A stretch of 64,000 nt of DNA from Pegea sp. RAD2-039 (Eukaryota; Chordata; Thaliacea; Salpida; Salpidae): positions 124,001 through 188,000 of the forward strand of contig JAQGEQ010000339.1 in the NCBI GenBank assembly GCA_034620365.1, read 5' to 3'. Below are positions 29,201 to 42,136 of the stretch, piece by piece (the stretch's first letter is position 1; each line of letters begins with the position of its first letter). The notes under the pieces were generated by a model. That model was not told the origin of the DNA, searched no databases, and saw only the letters and a list, made by a program, of their open reading frames with translations. A program made the translations under genes and the position numbers.

Positions 29201-31407
29201 TTTAGCATAGGCATCAATTTCACGCTTTGTGAAAGCTGTGGTGAGCTGGAAAATTTTTTTACTTAATTAAAAAAGTTTTGCTTCAACTTTCCAAAGCTTT
29301 TTTATATTATTTTTTTTTATAAAATTGTATATCTACAAACAAAATCTGATTTAAAAAGAACCATGACGATTTCGTACTTTCAACCACCAAGCACAAAACT
29401 ATTTATCATTGGTTCGATTTTGTATGCTGATAACGTTTAAAATGTTAAGGTGCTGAATCAACTAAATATTTTTAACTTTTGACTTTGAGTTCGAACCACG
29501 GTAATCAACTAGGAAATGAAACGAGAACATAACAAGTAGTATTGTTTGAAAATCGATTATAACTAATCTTAATAGTAACTTAGTATATCACCTTAAACAT
29601 AACAGTAGCTGAAGCAACTAATAAAGGTGAAACAGCAAAGATTACAAGTGCTAGTTGCCAACCATAAACAAAACCAATTACTAATCCAGTGATCGATCTA
29701 CAAGTCATCTGGATTGAAATTGATATCTTATCGCTTATTCCAGCAGATATTTTGTTGATGTCACTATCAGAGACAAAGAAAATATTAAGAAAGCTCTTGG
29801 ATTTAATTGCTATACAAATTTGCTTTTTTACAACTATACGTTGGTGAAAGGTCGATAACCTTTCTTTTGTTTGACGTGTTACCTACCTCTATTATGAACT
29901 AGAAAGAAAATTGTGGGTTATTTGAAATCGTGCGTTATGAGAAACTAACCGAACTTTTTAACTTTTATGAATGAAAAACTTCGGTGTCATTATATAAATT
30001 TGTGAAATGTAAATACTTTTACAATCTGTATTTTTATTGATGCCATAAATTTCACTTTAATATCAATTTATTTATATTAAGGTTTCTATGAAAGTACAAA
30101 CAAGACAAGTAGATTTCGCTTAGTTTAGGTTGAGTTAGGTTTTTAATAATCATCAACTCACTCTGCCAATCTTGTATTTAGCTCTCCTGCCGAATTCATA
30201 TCAAAAAAAGAAATGTCTTGACGAAGAATACTCTTAAAGAAGAAAAGTCTAATCATTCTGGTCTGTCTTGAAGCCTGTAGCATCCAGCATCCAATCTTTT
30301 AAAAGAATTAAAATTAACTTTTTTACGACTTAAGTTGATTTTAATGAAAATTATCAAGACAGTATAAATGTCACAAATAAATCAATTAGTTACTTACTTG
30401 TAAGGATGCAAAAACTAGAATACCACAAGCTAAGTATACATAATATAATGAAAAATCTGCAATTACTGAATTGATATCTTCAACAACAGTGTCTTCATAC
30501 ACCCTATAAAATAATAAATTTAAATAGATACATATTTTATAAGCTTAGAGAGTATAGTAATAAAAACTTACTCTTCGCTTATATTAAGCAAAGATGTACA
30601 CAGGGGCATGGAAAAATTACATTTTGAATACAATTCATAATAAGTAAATGCTGTTGTTGTGTCACCAAATACTATAAACATTACAGGTAATGCAGCACCA
30701 TGTACAACAGCTGAAATCGTTCCAATAAACATAAGGAAGTAGTCAAAGCTATCAGCATAACGAAACTAAAAAAAAAGCAAATTTACAGATAAATACGATT
30801 TCTTCAGTATCATAAAATTGTAAATACTGCGATGAATAAAAGAAATATTATTATAATTCTTTACTTTCATTCAGCATTAAGCTCTTTAATTATTTCAATA
30901 TCAGATGATAACGATGATAATATAACTCAAATTATTAAAAGATTATGTAACAAGGAAAGAAAGAAATAGTTGTGTTAAAATAAGTTTTAAGAATTGGAAA
31001 TTTTGAATTAGAATCAATTATTCTAACGGATATTTAGTAACTACTTCTTAAAAAGAGGTTGTAAAATTTCATTGAATATATTAAATAAACTAACGATTTG
31101 AAAATAGCTAACGGTTGGAACTGGATCTTTTTTATCCTTCTTTTTATCAGTCGACGTCGAACTAATAGAACTTCCACTTTCGTTGTCATGGTACCTAAAA
31201 TGTTTTAGAAGTTATATAAAGTTTTATTATGACATACATTTTTATAATTTTCAGTATCTACTACAAAAAAGTGTTTTCTTACAAATGTGTAATTTCTTAA
31301 AAGTAACAATTTGATTCAACTCACTTTAATCCTTTAAATTCTATTTCATGTTCCTCTGGATCAACTTTATTAGAGAATTTTGTCTGTTGTACATCAGTTT
31401 TTTCCAT
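23277..31407 (-). CDS. ABCB1: P-glycoprotein (ABCB1-type full ABC exporter)
   Basis: Twenty-five exons in transcript order: 31325-31407, 31095-31194, 30572-30765, 30398-30503, 30162-30295, 29592-29763, 29121-29245, 28858-29071, 28426-28608, 27944-28060, 27666-27878, 27438-27618, 27028-27204, 26931-26969, 26712-26864, 26325-26497, 25964-26174, 25301-25416, 25058-25197, 24859-24999, 24484-24640, 24025-24222, 23742-23948, 23539-23685, 23277-23483; 3888 nt, 1295 residues (human P-glycoprotein 1280). Layout is TMD1-NBD1-linker-TMD2-NBD2. NBD1: Walker [10 protein letters not shown] at 456-464, signature MSGGQ at 560-564, Walker B IMLLDE at 580-585. NBD2: Walker A at 1085-1093, LSGGQ at 1191-1195, Walker B VLLLDE at 1211-1216. 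Both H-loops (IAHRLSTI) are intact. The acidic/basic linker (about 660-730) uses a 39-nt exon. It should be a plasma-membrane ATP-driven exporter of hydrophobic compounds and xenobiotics. It is equally related in principle to ABCB1, ABCB4 and ABCB11. No break was seen. Confidence 0.96.
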
Positions 31408-34400
31408 TTTGCTACAAATTAAGGAAATAAATCTTTTAGAACACCAGTATTTTAATTTCTTTATTCAACCTTGAAAGCCACAAAAATTTTTGACCAGCTT
31501 ATTGAAACCCTGAATCTAGAAAAACATTCTTATAATCGTTCTGTAGAAAAAATTAGAAAAAAAATACAAAGCATTTTACCCCAAAAAATCGATATCTAAG
31601 AAATAAGTAATTAATCATAAAAAAGAAACCCTTTTTTCACTTATAGAACAGTTTAAAGCATAAAAAATGTTTACATTAATTACTAAACGGTTAAGGCGTA
31701 TTTTATTTCCTAAAATTCATAAAAAATGTTTAATTTAATTACTAAACAATTAAGTAATATTCAATTTCTCAATTGATGTATACTTTAGTTTTAACAAGTC
31801 TGTAATTGTTAATACAATGCTATAAAAAATGTTAAAAAAACAACAAATAATTCTTCTTATTTGGTTAAAAAGAAATGTATTTATTGTTAGCATATTTGAT
31901 AGACTTACTATTTACTTATTTAAACTCCAATCTTTTATAAACTATAAAACTTAAAAAATTACGGATAACCAAATGTTCCCAAACTGAACAAATCGTGAAT
32001 TATATAAGAATGATTTCATATTTGAATTTTCAAGGTAGAAAAAGGCAAAAAATGCCAAATCATCCCAACAAACTTTAGAGAAATATGTTATTATTCAAAT
32101 AGATAGATTGCTAGGAGAATGACATAAATCATCAACGCGTCGAATTTATCGTATTACATCATAAGCGGGTATAATGAGATGAGAAACATTCTACCTTTGG
32201 TAAAAACAAAAGGTTTAATATTATACGATGTCGAATAGAAGAATCAATGAAAATAGTATTTTAAAGAAACAAGCGATAAGTCATAAAATAAGTTGTATAT
32301 TATTTCTCAGACAGAAAAAAATTCTATACAAAAGATTTATACAAAGTTATAAATAAAATAAATTAAATAAATTTTTAATTGATTATATCAGTTTCCGAAA
32401 ACTTGAAATTAAGCTTTTTTTATTTTTTATTTAGTACTTACACAAAATATAAACACTGAAAAATAAACTGCATTTTTAGTTTTTAAATAAAACTTCAAGC
32501 TCAAATTATTAATGATATAAAGTTATGTTGCTATAATAAGTAAATGTACAGCTTAATTATTAACTGGTATTATTTCAATAAAATTTAGTTTTAATATATT
32601 ACTTATCAAAATATTCAGCTAAACATTAAATCTAAGCACTTTATTCAACATTTCAAGCTAGATACATTCAAGTTTGCAAAAAAAAAGTTAAATTATTAAT
32701 TTTTTTTCAATTTTTTAGTATTTTTCACTAAACTTGCTTTATTTAGAGCTTGTTATTTTTAAGACAGACTAGCAAAAGTTCACAACTTTTTTCGAACCGA
32801 ACTAATTCCTTTTAGATAATTTCCTGAAATGACAAATGAGGGATTATATGATAACTTTGAGTTTTTATTTGATTTTTTATTTTAAAAATATCAGTTAAAT
32901 GGTATTTTTAGACAATTTAAAATCATACTTTCTGGTCCTTTTTTCAATGGTCTAAGAGTTTACGCTAAATCTATTATATTTATAATTGTTTGTGATTAAA
33001 AAAAACTTATACCAACACCAGTTAATATTAGTAGTAAGAACGACATTTACTAATATTTGTCATCCAAAGACTAAATAATTGATTAAAAAAGATGTAACAT
33101 AGCCCTGTAAAAATATTTTTTGGTTTCTAAACTAACTTTTAAAAAAATTAAATAATTAAAATAAAGCTTGTAGAATCTAGAAAAAAGTTTATATGCAATT
33201 CAAAGACTGCCCCAATATTTGAAAAAAAATAATGATGCATTTTATAAAAGCTTTAATTGCTGTTAATTAAATTTAGAAACCGTCCAACTAAAATTATTTT
33301 ATTGTTGATAACTATTTGGAAATAAATCATTATTTCTCATTAATAAGCCTGCAAAGTTCTAACTTTTCTGACTTGTTTGAACTAAGTGGAGCTAACATTA
33401 AGCAACAAACGATTTAAGCTAAAATTATTTTTAACAAATTTGCTTACTCTCTATATAAAATAAGAATAGACATAGTTTCGAAATAGTGTTACTAAAATTA
33501 TTACTTTTTTTTAAATGCATTACTAATTTACTTTTATTGTTATAAATAACTGATTTCTAAAGATACAATAATAATGATAATAATTTTCTTTTAGTCCTTG
33601 GAAAGCTGTTTTGCAGAAAATAAAGTAAAAGAAAACTTATTTTTAATCAGTTGTTTACCTGAGAAAGTTTTTTTTGAAAAGGATGACTGAGCATTTATAT
33701 ATATATATATGCATATACAATTTCATGAAATCAGAAAATGAAACGACACCTACAACTCAAGTTAAAAAATCTATGTACAGTAAACAAAGTTTTTCAAATG
33801 TTTATCAAAATCTAAATATTTTAAATCTTCTGTATACTATACATATTGAAAAATGTAAACTTTCTTGGACTGTTGTTTCAACAAAATAATTTTTATATGA
33901 AAATCAATTTTTTTTGAAAATATGGAACGTTCAAGATAATATGATCTTAAAGAACATTCTAGAAGTATTGCATACTGCAAAAATCAGTACTACAAAAAGT
34001 ATCACCATTTATTAAATAAAATTTATTAAGTAAAAAAATTAAACTGAAATTTAAAGAAGATAATCTGGACAATTAAAACTTAATTGTATTTCAATAAAAT
34101 AATCTAAATTTGAAGTAAATTCTTAAAAAACGTGAAATTTCTTAAATTGAAATGAAAATAGATAAAACTTTCTAGAAAAATTTAAAAATAGATGTTAATA
34201 TATTTTTATATAAAAGTAACACATATAGTATATACAATCATTGTATATTTATTTAGTATTTAAGTATGATAGATAAAACGTTTATTCTAAAAAAGTGTTC
34301 AAGATTGAAACTTTAGTACTAAAAGTAATTGAAATCCAATTGTTAAAGATCTCAAATAACACAGTTAAATCTAAATCATAACAAAGCTGATGTATAAGTA

Positions 34401-36444
34401 CAACATAGCTAAAAATAAAATCAAGAAAAAGTAATATAAACCACTAGTAAAAGGATTACTGAAACAAATTCTTTTGAAAAAAGTTAACTTTCAACTTTTA
34501 GGACCTAGCTAAAAAAATCTGTCATTTGAATTAAGATTTATGTAAAGTTAAACTTTTCTTTCTTCCCGTTTTTACATCCATAAAAAAATGTTTGGGTAAT
34601 TTTTAAATTTTAATTCAATCTTGATTGTAATCGTTAAGCCGTAATTTGTTCGTGTCTTTTTTAATAATATTTCTTATTTCTTCGTAAACAAAATTATAAC
34701 CGAAGAAAAATTAACGTGATTAAGTTACAAAAAGTACTGAATAAAAAATCATTAAAACAACCAAAAAGCACAAAATTGAAACATAAAAAACTATACAAAA
34801 TCGTTATAAATATATCTTGATTTTAGTATTAACTAAGAAGGTAATAATTTTATTACTGTTGTTTACAGTCCTTCAATAATGTTAAAAAATATTTATTGTT
34901 TACATTTTGTTGTAGAAAAGTAAATTATTAGTAGAAGTATTTTTACTATTCATGTAAAATAAATTCTTAGTGAGTAGCTGACGATTAAGGTTTTTAATAG
35001 AAAGGCTAAAATACAATCTTTTTACACGATCAACTTTTTGATAAGCTTATCTGTCACCTACTTTTAGCAGCAGCAGTAATTATGCTTTTCTTGAAGCCTT
35101 ATCTCTCAATGTAATAGGAAGTATCTTTAAAAACGTTTTGTTACACGTAAAAAATAATAGAAGAAGAGTTATTAGTAAAAGATATTACCAAAAATTTTAA
35201 TATAAGTGAAAGTCTTTTACATCTTAATTCTGCTTTTGATTTTTTAAAAAATATATTTCATAACTGAATTCTGCACTATAATGTCCTATATTTCTTGAAA
35301 AGTGACAAAATGGATTTATTTAATAAATCCATATCCTTATCCTATGGGGATTATTCACTTTATCTGTTATTATATCAAATTAAAGAAACCAGATAAGTTT
35401 TTTAATTAAATGTTTATACACTTAATTAGTTAGATTTAATATAATGTAAATATTTAAAATAATTGTGAATATAAACTGTTGCATCAGTTTTTGAACTTTT
35501 TGATTATTTATGTCTGTTTATTAAAGTTACTACATTGAATAATGTTAGATTATCAACAAAAAATTTTTACTGGAGTTTTTAAACCAGTAAAATATATTTA
35601 TTTTTAAATTGTTTATGTAAATATGTTCAATCTCAAAAATTCTGTTTAAAGATAGATAATAATAATTTAGATTTAAAACTTTTCATTTATAGCTTTAAAA
35701 GAAGTTTTTCATTTTTTCATTTTACATAAAATAACTAAATAAAAGCTATAAACTTATTTAAAAGTGAAATATAATATTATTTTAACCATTTATAATTTAG
35801 TTTTTTTCATTTAAAAAGCTTACTAATGATAGTTTTTTTTAATTTTTTTATTAAAACATTATTTACATGTATAACATTTTAATAATGAATGCTTTTTCAA
35901 TTCTATTTTTTTATTTCTATATAGTTATCTGATTTAAGTTATTTCTGAACAACATTTTTAACAGCAATTAAAAAAAGTTTAATCTTAGGCATAAAATTAA
36001 ATAGATTGGTTTTAATTAAATGGAAACTTATAATTATCAATATTTTTTATAGAATAGTATATTATCAATTATGGCACAATAGTAATTTTCTCTATTGTGT
36101 CTTCATTACAAAAAAATTACTTAAACTATTTAATATCTATTTCAATGAAAATTTATTAAAAAAGATTTTTTTTTCAAATACAATAGTCAAATTTATTTTT
36201 CTAATTAAGCATTTTTAATTGTTTTAAAAAATAGAATTACTTTAAAATTTTGTTTTGATTAAATAATTGCTTGTATTTTTTCAATAAATTAAATCTATAT
36301 GTTAAAAAAATTGTATGTATATATTAGTATATACTTTAAATAGTGTTCTTATTAATATTATTATAGCCTGATAAACTATTGAATTCTTTATATTTTAAAG
36401 TTTAAACCAATTTATTTTAGAGTAGAATTTTAGTGAATAGTCTT
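31408..36444. other. 5-kb divergent intergenic region between ABCB1 and DAPP1
   Basis: The transporter reads left and the adaptor reads right, so both promoters lie here. The DNA is extremely AT-rich with poly-A/T runs and an (AT)n run near 33698-33712. Open frames at 33674-33889 and 36006-36218 give low-complexity peptides and are not credible genes. No repeat copy or RNA gene was recognised. Confidence 0.55.
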
Positions 36445-38680
36445 ATGGAGAGTCTGCAAAAGATTAGGTAAATGAATAAATTTTCATTTATATTTGTAAG
36501 ATAATTTGAATATAAATATTTTCCTAAACAACCTTTCAAAATTTTTTTTTTAATAATCATTGGAAACATTTGAATTCCACAGCATTTTTTAAACATGATT
36601 TCTTGGCTATTTTTGGTGATATTAAAAATATTAACTTTTATAATGATTTTTCTTTTATTTAAAACATTAAATTTTTCTTAAATTTTAATCATTTTTTTAA
36701 GTTGGTATCATGGAAAAATTTCCAGACACATTGCTGAGGCATTGTTGATGTCAAACGGTCAAGAGGGAAGTTATTTGATTAGAGATGGTTCAGAACCAAA
36801 CACCTACTCCATCTCTGTCAGGTTTGAAATAAGTTATAAAACAAATTAACTTTTTATGATTTCATTCTTTTGTATTTCTAATAAACTTGAGTTATAGTCA
36901 GATTGTTTAACATTTTTCTATAGATTACATCTCAAAAGATATATCAACAAATGTTATGTTTTCATAATTTACTCTTATAGTTCTAAGAACTGTTTACAAT
37001 CCAATGTAAATTGCATTTTAGTTGTTATTCTGATATATATCATACATTAATATTTAAATTTACCATCCAATAAAAAGTTGTAACTTATTTTAAATAAAAC
37101 TCATTCAATCAATGATTTTAAACTTAAAAATTTTAACTTTTTTAAAATTAGAAATCTAAATGATATTAGCTTCTTTTTTAACAATTGGTCATTACAGTTT
37201 TTCTAAAACATTTGCAGAATTTTTCATTGATATCCTGTTTTTGGTAATAAGATTTTAGAATATTCTGATACTTTAACCTACATATTTGACAAAACTTTGA
37301 TACTCTATTGATATTCTTTCAAATTATGTGATTTTAAATTACAACCTATATGCTTTATACCTTTTTATAAGTTGTTTATTCAAAAAAGTTTTGCAAATTT
37401 CTAATTGTGTCAAATATTTAAAGTTTCAAATTTTGAAAATTCCAATTAAGTTAAATTTTTTTGCAGAAATAAGTGGTTATCATGAACGTTAGTAAAAAGG
37501 GACTCCATATAATTATATATATTTTCATTTGTTTGTAAAAGTAATTTATGTCTTATGCTGTTAAAATGATTTTATGAAACAAAATATTGATGATAATTTT
37601 TGCAGAGGAAAGGAATCTGTAAAACATTTTAAAATTGAAAAGCATGAGAATGGTTATAAATTTGGTATCACTGCATTTGATGATTTGGAGTCCCTCATCC
37701 AGCATTTTGCAAATCAACCTTTGTTAGGAGGCAGTTCTGGTATATATTTCATTTTTAAAATAAAAAACACAAATTATTTGTTTATCAACAATTTTTTATT
37801 TGTTTTTATCGAAATTAATTGAATTATATAAAATATTTTTAGGTGTTTTTGTGCTTTTGACCCATCCTTACCCAAGAGCTGTTGAGGAACCAGATAATTA
37901 TGAGAGTATTGTTCTTCAATCTACTTACAGAAGTGGAGGTACAGAGAAAGAATTGGATTCCCAGGCGAAAGCTAATTCGGTTAGAGATGATTTCTCAAAG
38001 ATAAATTTAAACTGATCTTAAAAATGGTGATTTTTAGCTTGCCTCTAAAGAAGGTTTTTTAACCAAACAAGGTTGGTATGTAAAGAACTGGAAAACGCGG
38101 TGGTTTGTTTTAAACAAATACGAACTAAGTTACTATGCTGATAGAGGAGTAAGTGACGTTGATATCACACTATTTCGATCAATAATATTTTGTTCGTATT
38201 TGTAGAAATCTAAACCAATCAGAACTTTGAGTTTAGAAGACTGTCAACATTGCTCCATTGATAACACAAATGATAAAAAGTTTTGTTTTCGACTGGAGTA
38301 CCCTGATCGTACATGGTTTATGTATGCAACCACTCCACAAGAACAAGAAGAATGGGTCCATATAATAAAATGGAAGATGGTAAATATTTGTTAATTCAAA
38401 CATTATTTAAACGAAATTATTTTTACCTTCAACTTTTTTCATATCCTTTCATGTTATGAGTTAGTAATGAGTCATAATTCAAAACTCAAAGTTTATTTTT
38501 TTTGTATCTAATTGTTAAGAACTTGACTTTAATTCATTTATTTTTGATTATACTCTAATTCATTTTAAATTAAAGATTTTTACTATTTATTTACAATTTG
38601 TATTTTAGTTAAAAGCAAATTTCCATTCATAATTTTTATTCTTTATATAAAAGGAAGAAATTCGTAACAGGGCAACATAA
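36445..38680 (+). CDS. DAPP1: DAPP1/Bam32-like SH2-PH adaptor
   Basis: Seven exons: 36445-36467, 36702-36821, 37606-37739, 37843-37979, 38038-38148, 38206-38379, 38654-38680; 726 nt, 241 residues (human DAPP1 is 280). Residues 9-100 are an SH2 domain (WYHGKISRHIAEALL, GSYLIRDG with phosphotyrosine-binding Arg35, HFANQPLLGG). Residues 141-232 are a PH domain (KEGFLTKQG, VKNWKTRWFVL) that keeps the basic K-x-R pattern used for PI(3,4,5)P3 and PI(3,4)P2. Between them Tyr112 in NYESI matches the tyrosine phosphorylated by Src-family kinases in vertebrate DAPP1. The protein would move to the plasma membrane after PI3-kinase activation and link receptors to downstream signalling. The N-terminal extension before the SH2 is only 8 residues. 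The last exon (EEIRNRAT and stop) rests on a weak acceptor; reading through exon 6 instead would stop after VNIC. Confidence 0.92.
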
Positions 38681-40389
38681 TTATTGGTAAACCTCAAAAA
38701 GTTTATCAACTCAAACATGCTGCGCTGAGATTATCTGAAGCAACGTTCGTGATTATTCTTTCAAATCATTGAGTGCCTTTGTATATTTGTATAATAATGT
38801 TGCTTCAACTTTTATATATTTTTCAGTAATTGTTTCTCTATGAATCGTATCTTTATGTAATCTTCCATATCTTTACAGTTTAACAAAATCTGATTTGATT
38901 TTTGATTCTTTATTTTTAATCTTGTTTTTTGTGTTGAAATCTTTTCTAAGTGTCTGCTGATTTCATATTAGTATTTGCACTTAAAGTTTTCATGCAAATG
39001 ATATTATTTTTTGATCTAATCACTTCGTATGTGTCTTACTATTTGATTCCATTTTAATTTTCTTTCTTATTATTATTCCACTAATTTTAGGTTATTTTTT
39101 CTGATAATATCATTTTTTCATACTTGGGGTTTTTACCTATTCAAGTAAAAATTACTACTTTTCCATTTGAACAAAACTTAAGAACTAAATAAGTATTTTG
39201 AAGGTAGTTTCGAGTTTTATGAAACTTAAAATATTTTTTAAATTGCTTTTTAATCAACCAATACAAGGAGCTCTATGATATGCAATAAAATGAATGAATG
39301 CATCTCTGAATAAAAGTATTTTCTTATTCTAATAGTGACACGAATTATGAATATTTAATAATTATATTTATAGACATAAAATTTCATAGAAACCACAATA
39401 AAATTCTCTAAAATACAAAAGAAATATTTACTGTCATGATAATTTATGGTAATTAGATTACTGCAAGTATAGCAGTACAAGATTTAATAAATCTTGGAAT
39501 ATACCAGATGTTTGCTCCTGGTGTAATTAATAAAGATGAAATTATTTTCATTTTAAATTAAATATAAGATAAATTCTAAACTTCATTAGTGATCCACAAA
39601 AGAAATGATCAGTAGTATAGCTGAAAAAAGTAGTTTTTGAGGGATACATTTGTAGTTAGTTGTGTTAGAAATACTTATATACAACAAATTTAAAACCTAA
39701 AAATGATTGTAGCACCGATAAATATACATATTTCAAAGAAAGATCGTTTAGGTATCAAAAGCAGGTGTTGACAAAAAGATATATCATAGACATGTCACAT
39801 TTTAAATTACATTTCACTTACTAAAGTTTTATAACAAAGATATGCCGATCAATTTGAAAGACTTAGTTTTTAACAGACACTTCCAAATCTTGATGGTAAT
39901 TAATCTAAATTTTATTGTTTTAAATCTTGTTTTATCCGAATGTTTTGTTTAAAAATAAGTTTAACAAAAATTGTACGACTTATAAATCAACAGCTAATTC
40001 GATTGTTTCAGGACCTTGCATAATTAAACATCTTTAAAAAGTTGTCTTGTACTTTTGATAAAATGTGTGCAGCTGCAAATAACAAACCGTCGTGTTGGTA
40101 ATATGAATGCTACTCTAAAAAATGAAGTTGACTTATCTAGTTTTTTATGAAATGTAGAAAAACATTTGTCTTAAAGTGATTGATAGTCTATAAATTTCAA
40201 TTTTTGCCGGCCTAATTTTATAAGACAGTCCTAAAAAATTATATCCTACGTTTTAGTAGCACAATAATCGTTTTTTAGCAAGTTTATACTTATTTACTCG
40301 AGCAGTTTCTGCTTCTACTATTTTATTCTTTTTAGCTTAATATTTAGCTCAAAAGAAAGAGCCGAAAATACGCAGAACTAAAGAACATA
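38681..40389. other. Intergenic AT-rich DNA
   Basis: DAPP1 3' UTR followed by DNA with no recognisable gene. The right part may include further 5' LINE sequence too degraded to recognise. Confidence 0.45.
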
Positions 40390-42136
40390 TCATCTTACAG
40401 CCCATTATGAAATCCTTGTGACATCATCTGTCTCGATTTTACCCAGACATTTGATTCTGTCCCACACAACAAAGTAATTCTTTCATTAGAAAAATTAATA
40501 GCCTTATTATAAGGTGGATTGAAGATAACTTATCAGGTAGAATCCAACAAACTCAAGTTAAAGATATGTATTTACTCCTAGTCAAGTCAGTCGCCCTATT
40601 TCTTCAAAGTTCTATTCTGCACCCCTTCTCTTTTTACTTTTATTGAGAGGGTCATCAAAAGAAGACTTGTAGCTTTAGATATTGTAAAAGTGTTTGTATA
40701 TGCAGATGACATTAAGCAATCATTTTGAAGCCCTTTAAACAGCTCTATAGGTTGTGGAAAACAAGCCTGTAACCTAGCAGCTCAGAATCCAGCCACAAAG
40801 TCTAAACTTATAATTTTCTTCCGTCAACCAGCTGCTTAAGCTTATATTTCATCAATGGATTTATTATCTCGCAAATATCTTTGGTACAAGACCTTGGCAA
40901 TACCTTACCATCTTTAAAAAGCACAATTATTTTCTGAATTCTTTGCAAAATCAATCTTATTTATCAATTTTATTTACCTTGTAAAGACTTTTAATTATAA
41001 TTACCCATACTTCTTTATCAATCTCTTTACATTGTACGTACATCCAATTCTTAAATATAATCTTTATTCATGAATGCCATATCACATTGGTGATATCAGA
41101 AAAGTTAAATCTGTTCAGGTAACATTTACGAGGTTGGTATTCAGAAAACTTGATATTAAATACTATAATTATGAACGCCGTTTCAGCTTCTTAAATTTAA
41201 ATACTTTTAAAATTCAGCGAATTAAATACGACTTAATTCTTATCATTACGACGAGTTAATTCTTATTTTTAAATTCTTCATAATTTAGTTGACCTTCAAT
41301 TCCATACTTACTTCTCCATTAATTTTAACTTTAAGTTATATCAACTTAGACGACACACAACACACCTTCATCAGCCTATATCATCTGGCACTTTAATACT
41401 GTACCGGAATGTAGCGGCTAAAACGCCCGCCTAACACGTAGAAGGTTTCAGTCTCAAGCCCATGCGGATACATATGTGTGACAAGGAAAAGCCCGCGTTA
41501 AAGGAGGTTAGTCTGGTTAATAATAACACCATTAGAAGACGCAAAACTCCAAATTTAAAGCCGAATTTGGGGCCTATTAGACAGCTTGTCACTGTAATCA
41601 GTGTCATTTTGGCAGCTCCTGCAACGCCAGCTGACTGTAGCTGCACCAGTCTACTTGTTCTATTGCATAAACTTGTTCGCCTAGAGAGCAGAGCCATATC
41701 TTATGGGTAACAACTGGATCTCCATAGTTTCTACCTTGGCTGATAGCATGGCCGTTCCTACCTAAGCATGACGTTTCTTCTTCAGTGAGAGCAAATTTTC
41801 TCCTGAACTAGAAAATTAATGCTTGGAGTAAACTCCCGTCAGGAATGAAAAAATGAAAAAACTGTCATTTCAAAATATGTCGTGCTGTTCAAGTTGAAGT
41901 TGGAATGTTTTAATATTGCCACAATTTCTAAACTGTGATTCTTTTTTATTTTTTTATAAAATTAACATTCTAGTGATTATGCAATACTATATTGTATTGG
42001 GACTGTTATGTGAATTGCACCTGTTTTTTATCTATATTTCTATCTTAATTAAAAATAACAATTATATTGCTCATAAAAATGGGTGTTAGCAAGAAGCACT
42101 CTCGTTTGCGTTTACTGTAACAAATAAATATGTAAA
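40390..42136 (+). mobile_element. Degenerate LINE copy (plus strand) carrying a nested SINE
   Basis: Translated pieces in shifting frames show reverse transcriptase landmarks: LDFTQTFDSVPHNKV (the LDFSKAFDSVPH motif), RIQQTQV, then VFVYADDIKQ with the catalytic YADD intact. The C-terminal domain follows from about 41020 (VQVTFTRLVFRKLDIKY), and the family 3' UTR ends near 42110-42136. Compared with the copies at 21 kb and 49 kb, continuity breaks at about 41390 and resumes at about 41776, which marks the inserted SINE. The 3' hairpin region is partly deleted. Many stops; inactive. Confidence 0.75.
41389..41775 (+). mobile_element. tRNA-Val-like SINE inserted in the LINE
   Basis: The head resembles a tRNA: A-box-like TAGCGGCTAAAACG (41412-41425), then CGCCTAACACG (41429-41439), identical to the anticodon arm of animal tRNA-Val(AAC) with the AAC anticodon in a CTAACAC loop, then a worn B box (GTCTCAAGCCC, 41451-41461, where GGTTCGA-type is expected). 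The following body of about 300 bp is much less AT-rich than its surroundings, as is common for SINE bodies. It interrupts the LINE cleanly when compared with the other copies. Exact ends and target-site duplication could not be fixed. Two overlapping open frames of 82-88 codons here are chance. Confidence 0.62.

Noticed and set aside
29489..29500. TGGTTCGAACTC B-box-like word on the minus strand within an ABCB1 intron
   Set aside because: No A box 30-60 bases upstream on that strand and no match to the two SINE heads.
33674..33889. 71-codon plus-strand open frame in the ABCB1-DAPP1 gap
   Set aside because: It overlaps an (AT)n run giving YIYICIY, with no domain, no splice partners and no sign of selection.
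36006..36218. 70-codon plus-strand open frame upstream of DAPP1
   Set aside because: The peptide is almost entirely Ile/Leu/Phe/Lys/Asn, as expected of random translation of AT-rich DNA.
41431..41710. Open frames of 88 (-) and 82 (+) codons overlapping each other
   Set aside because: They lie inside the SINE body, whose lower AT content simply has fewer stops. Peptides match no known protein.
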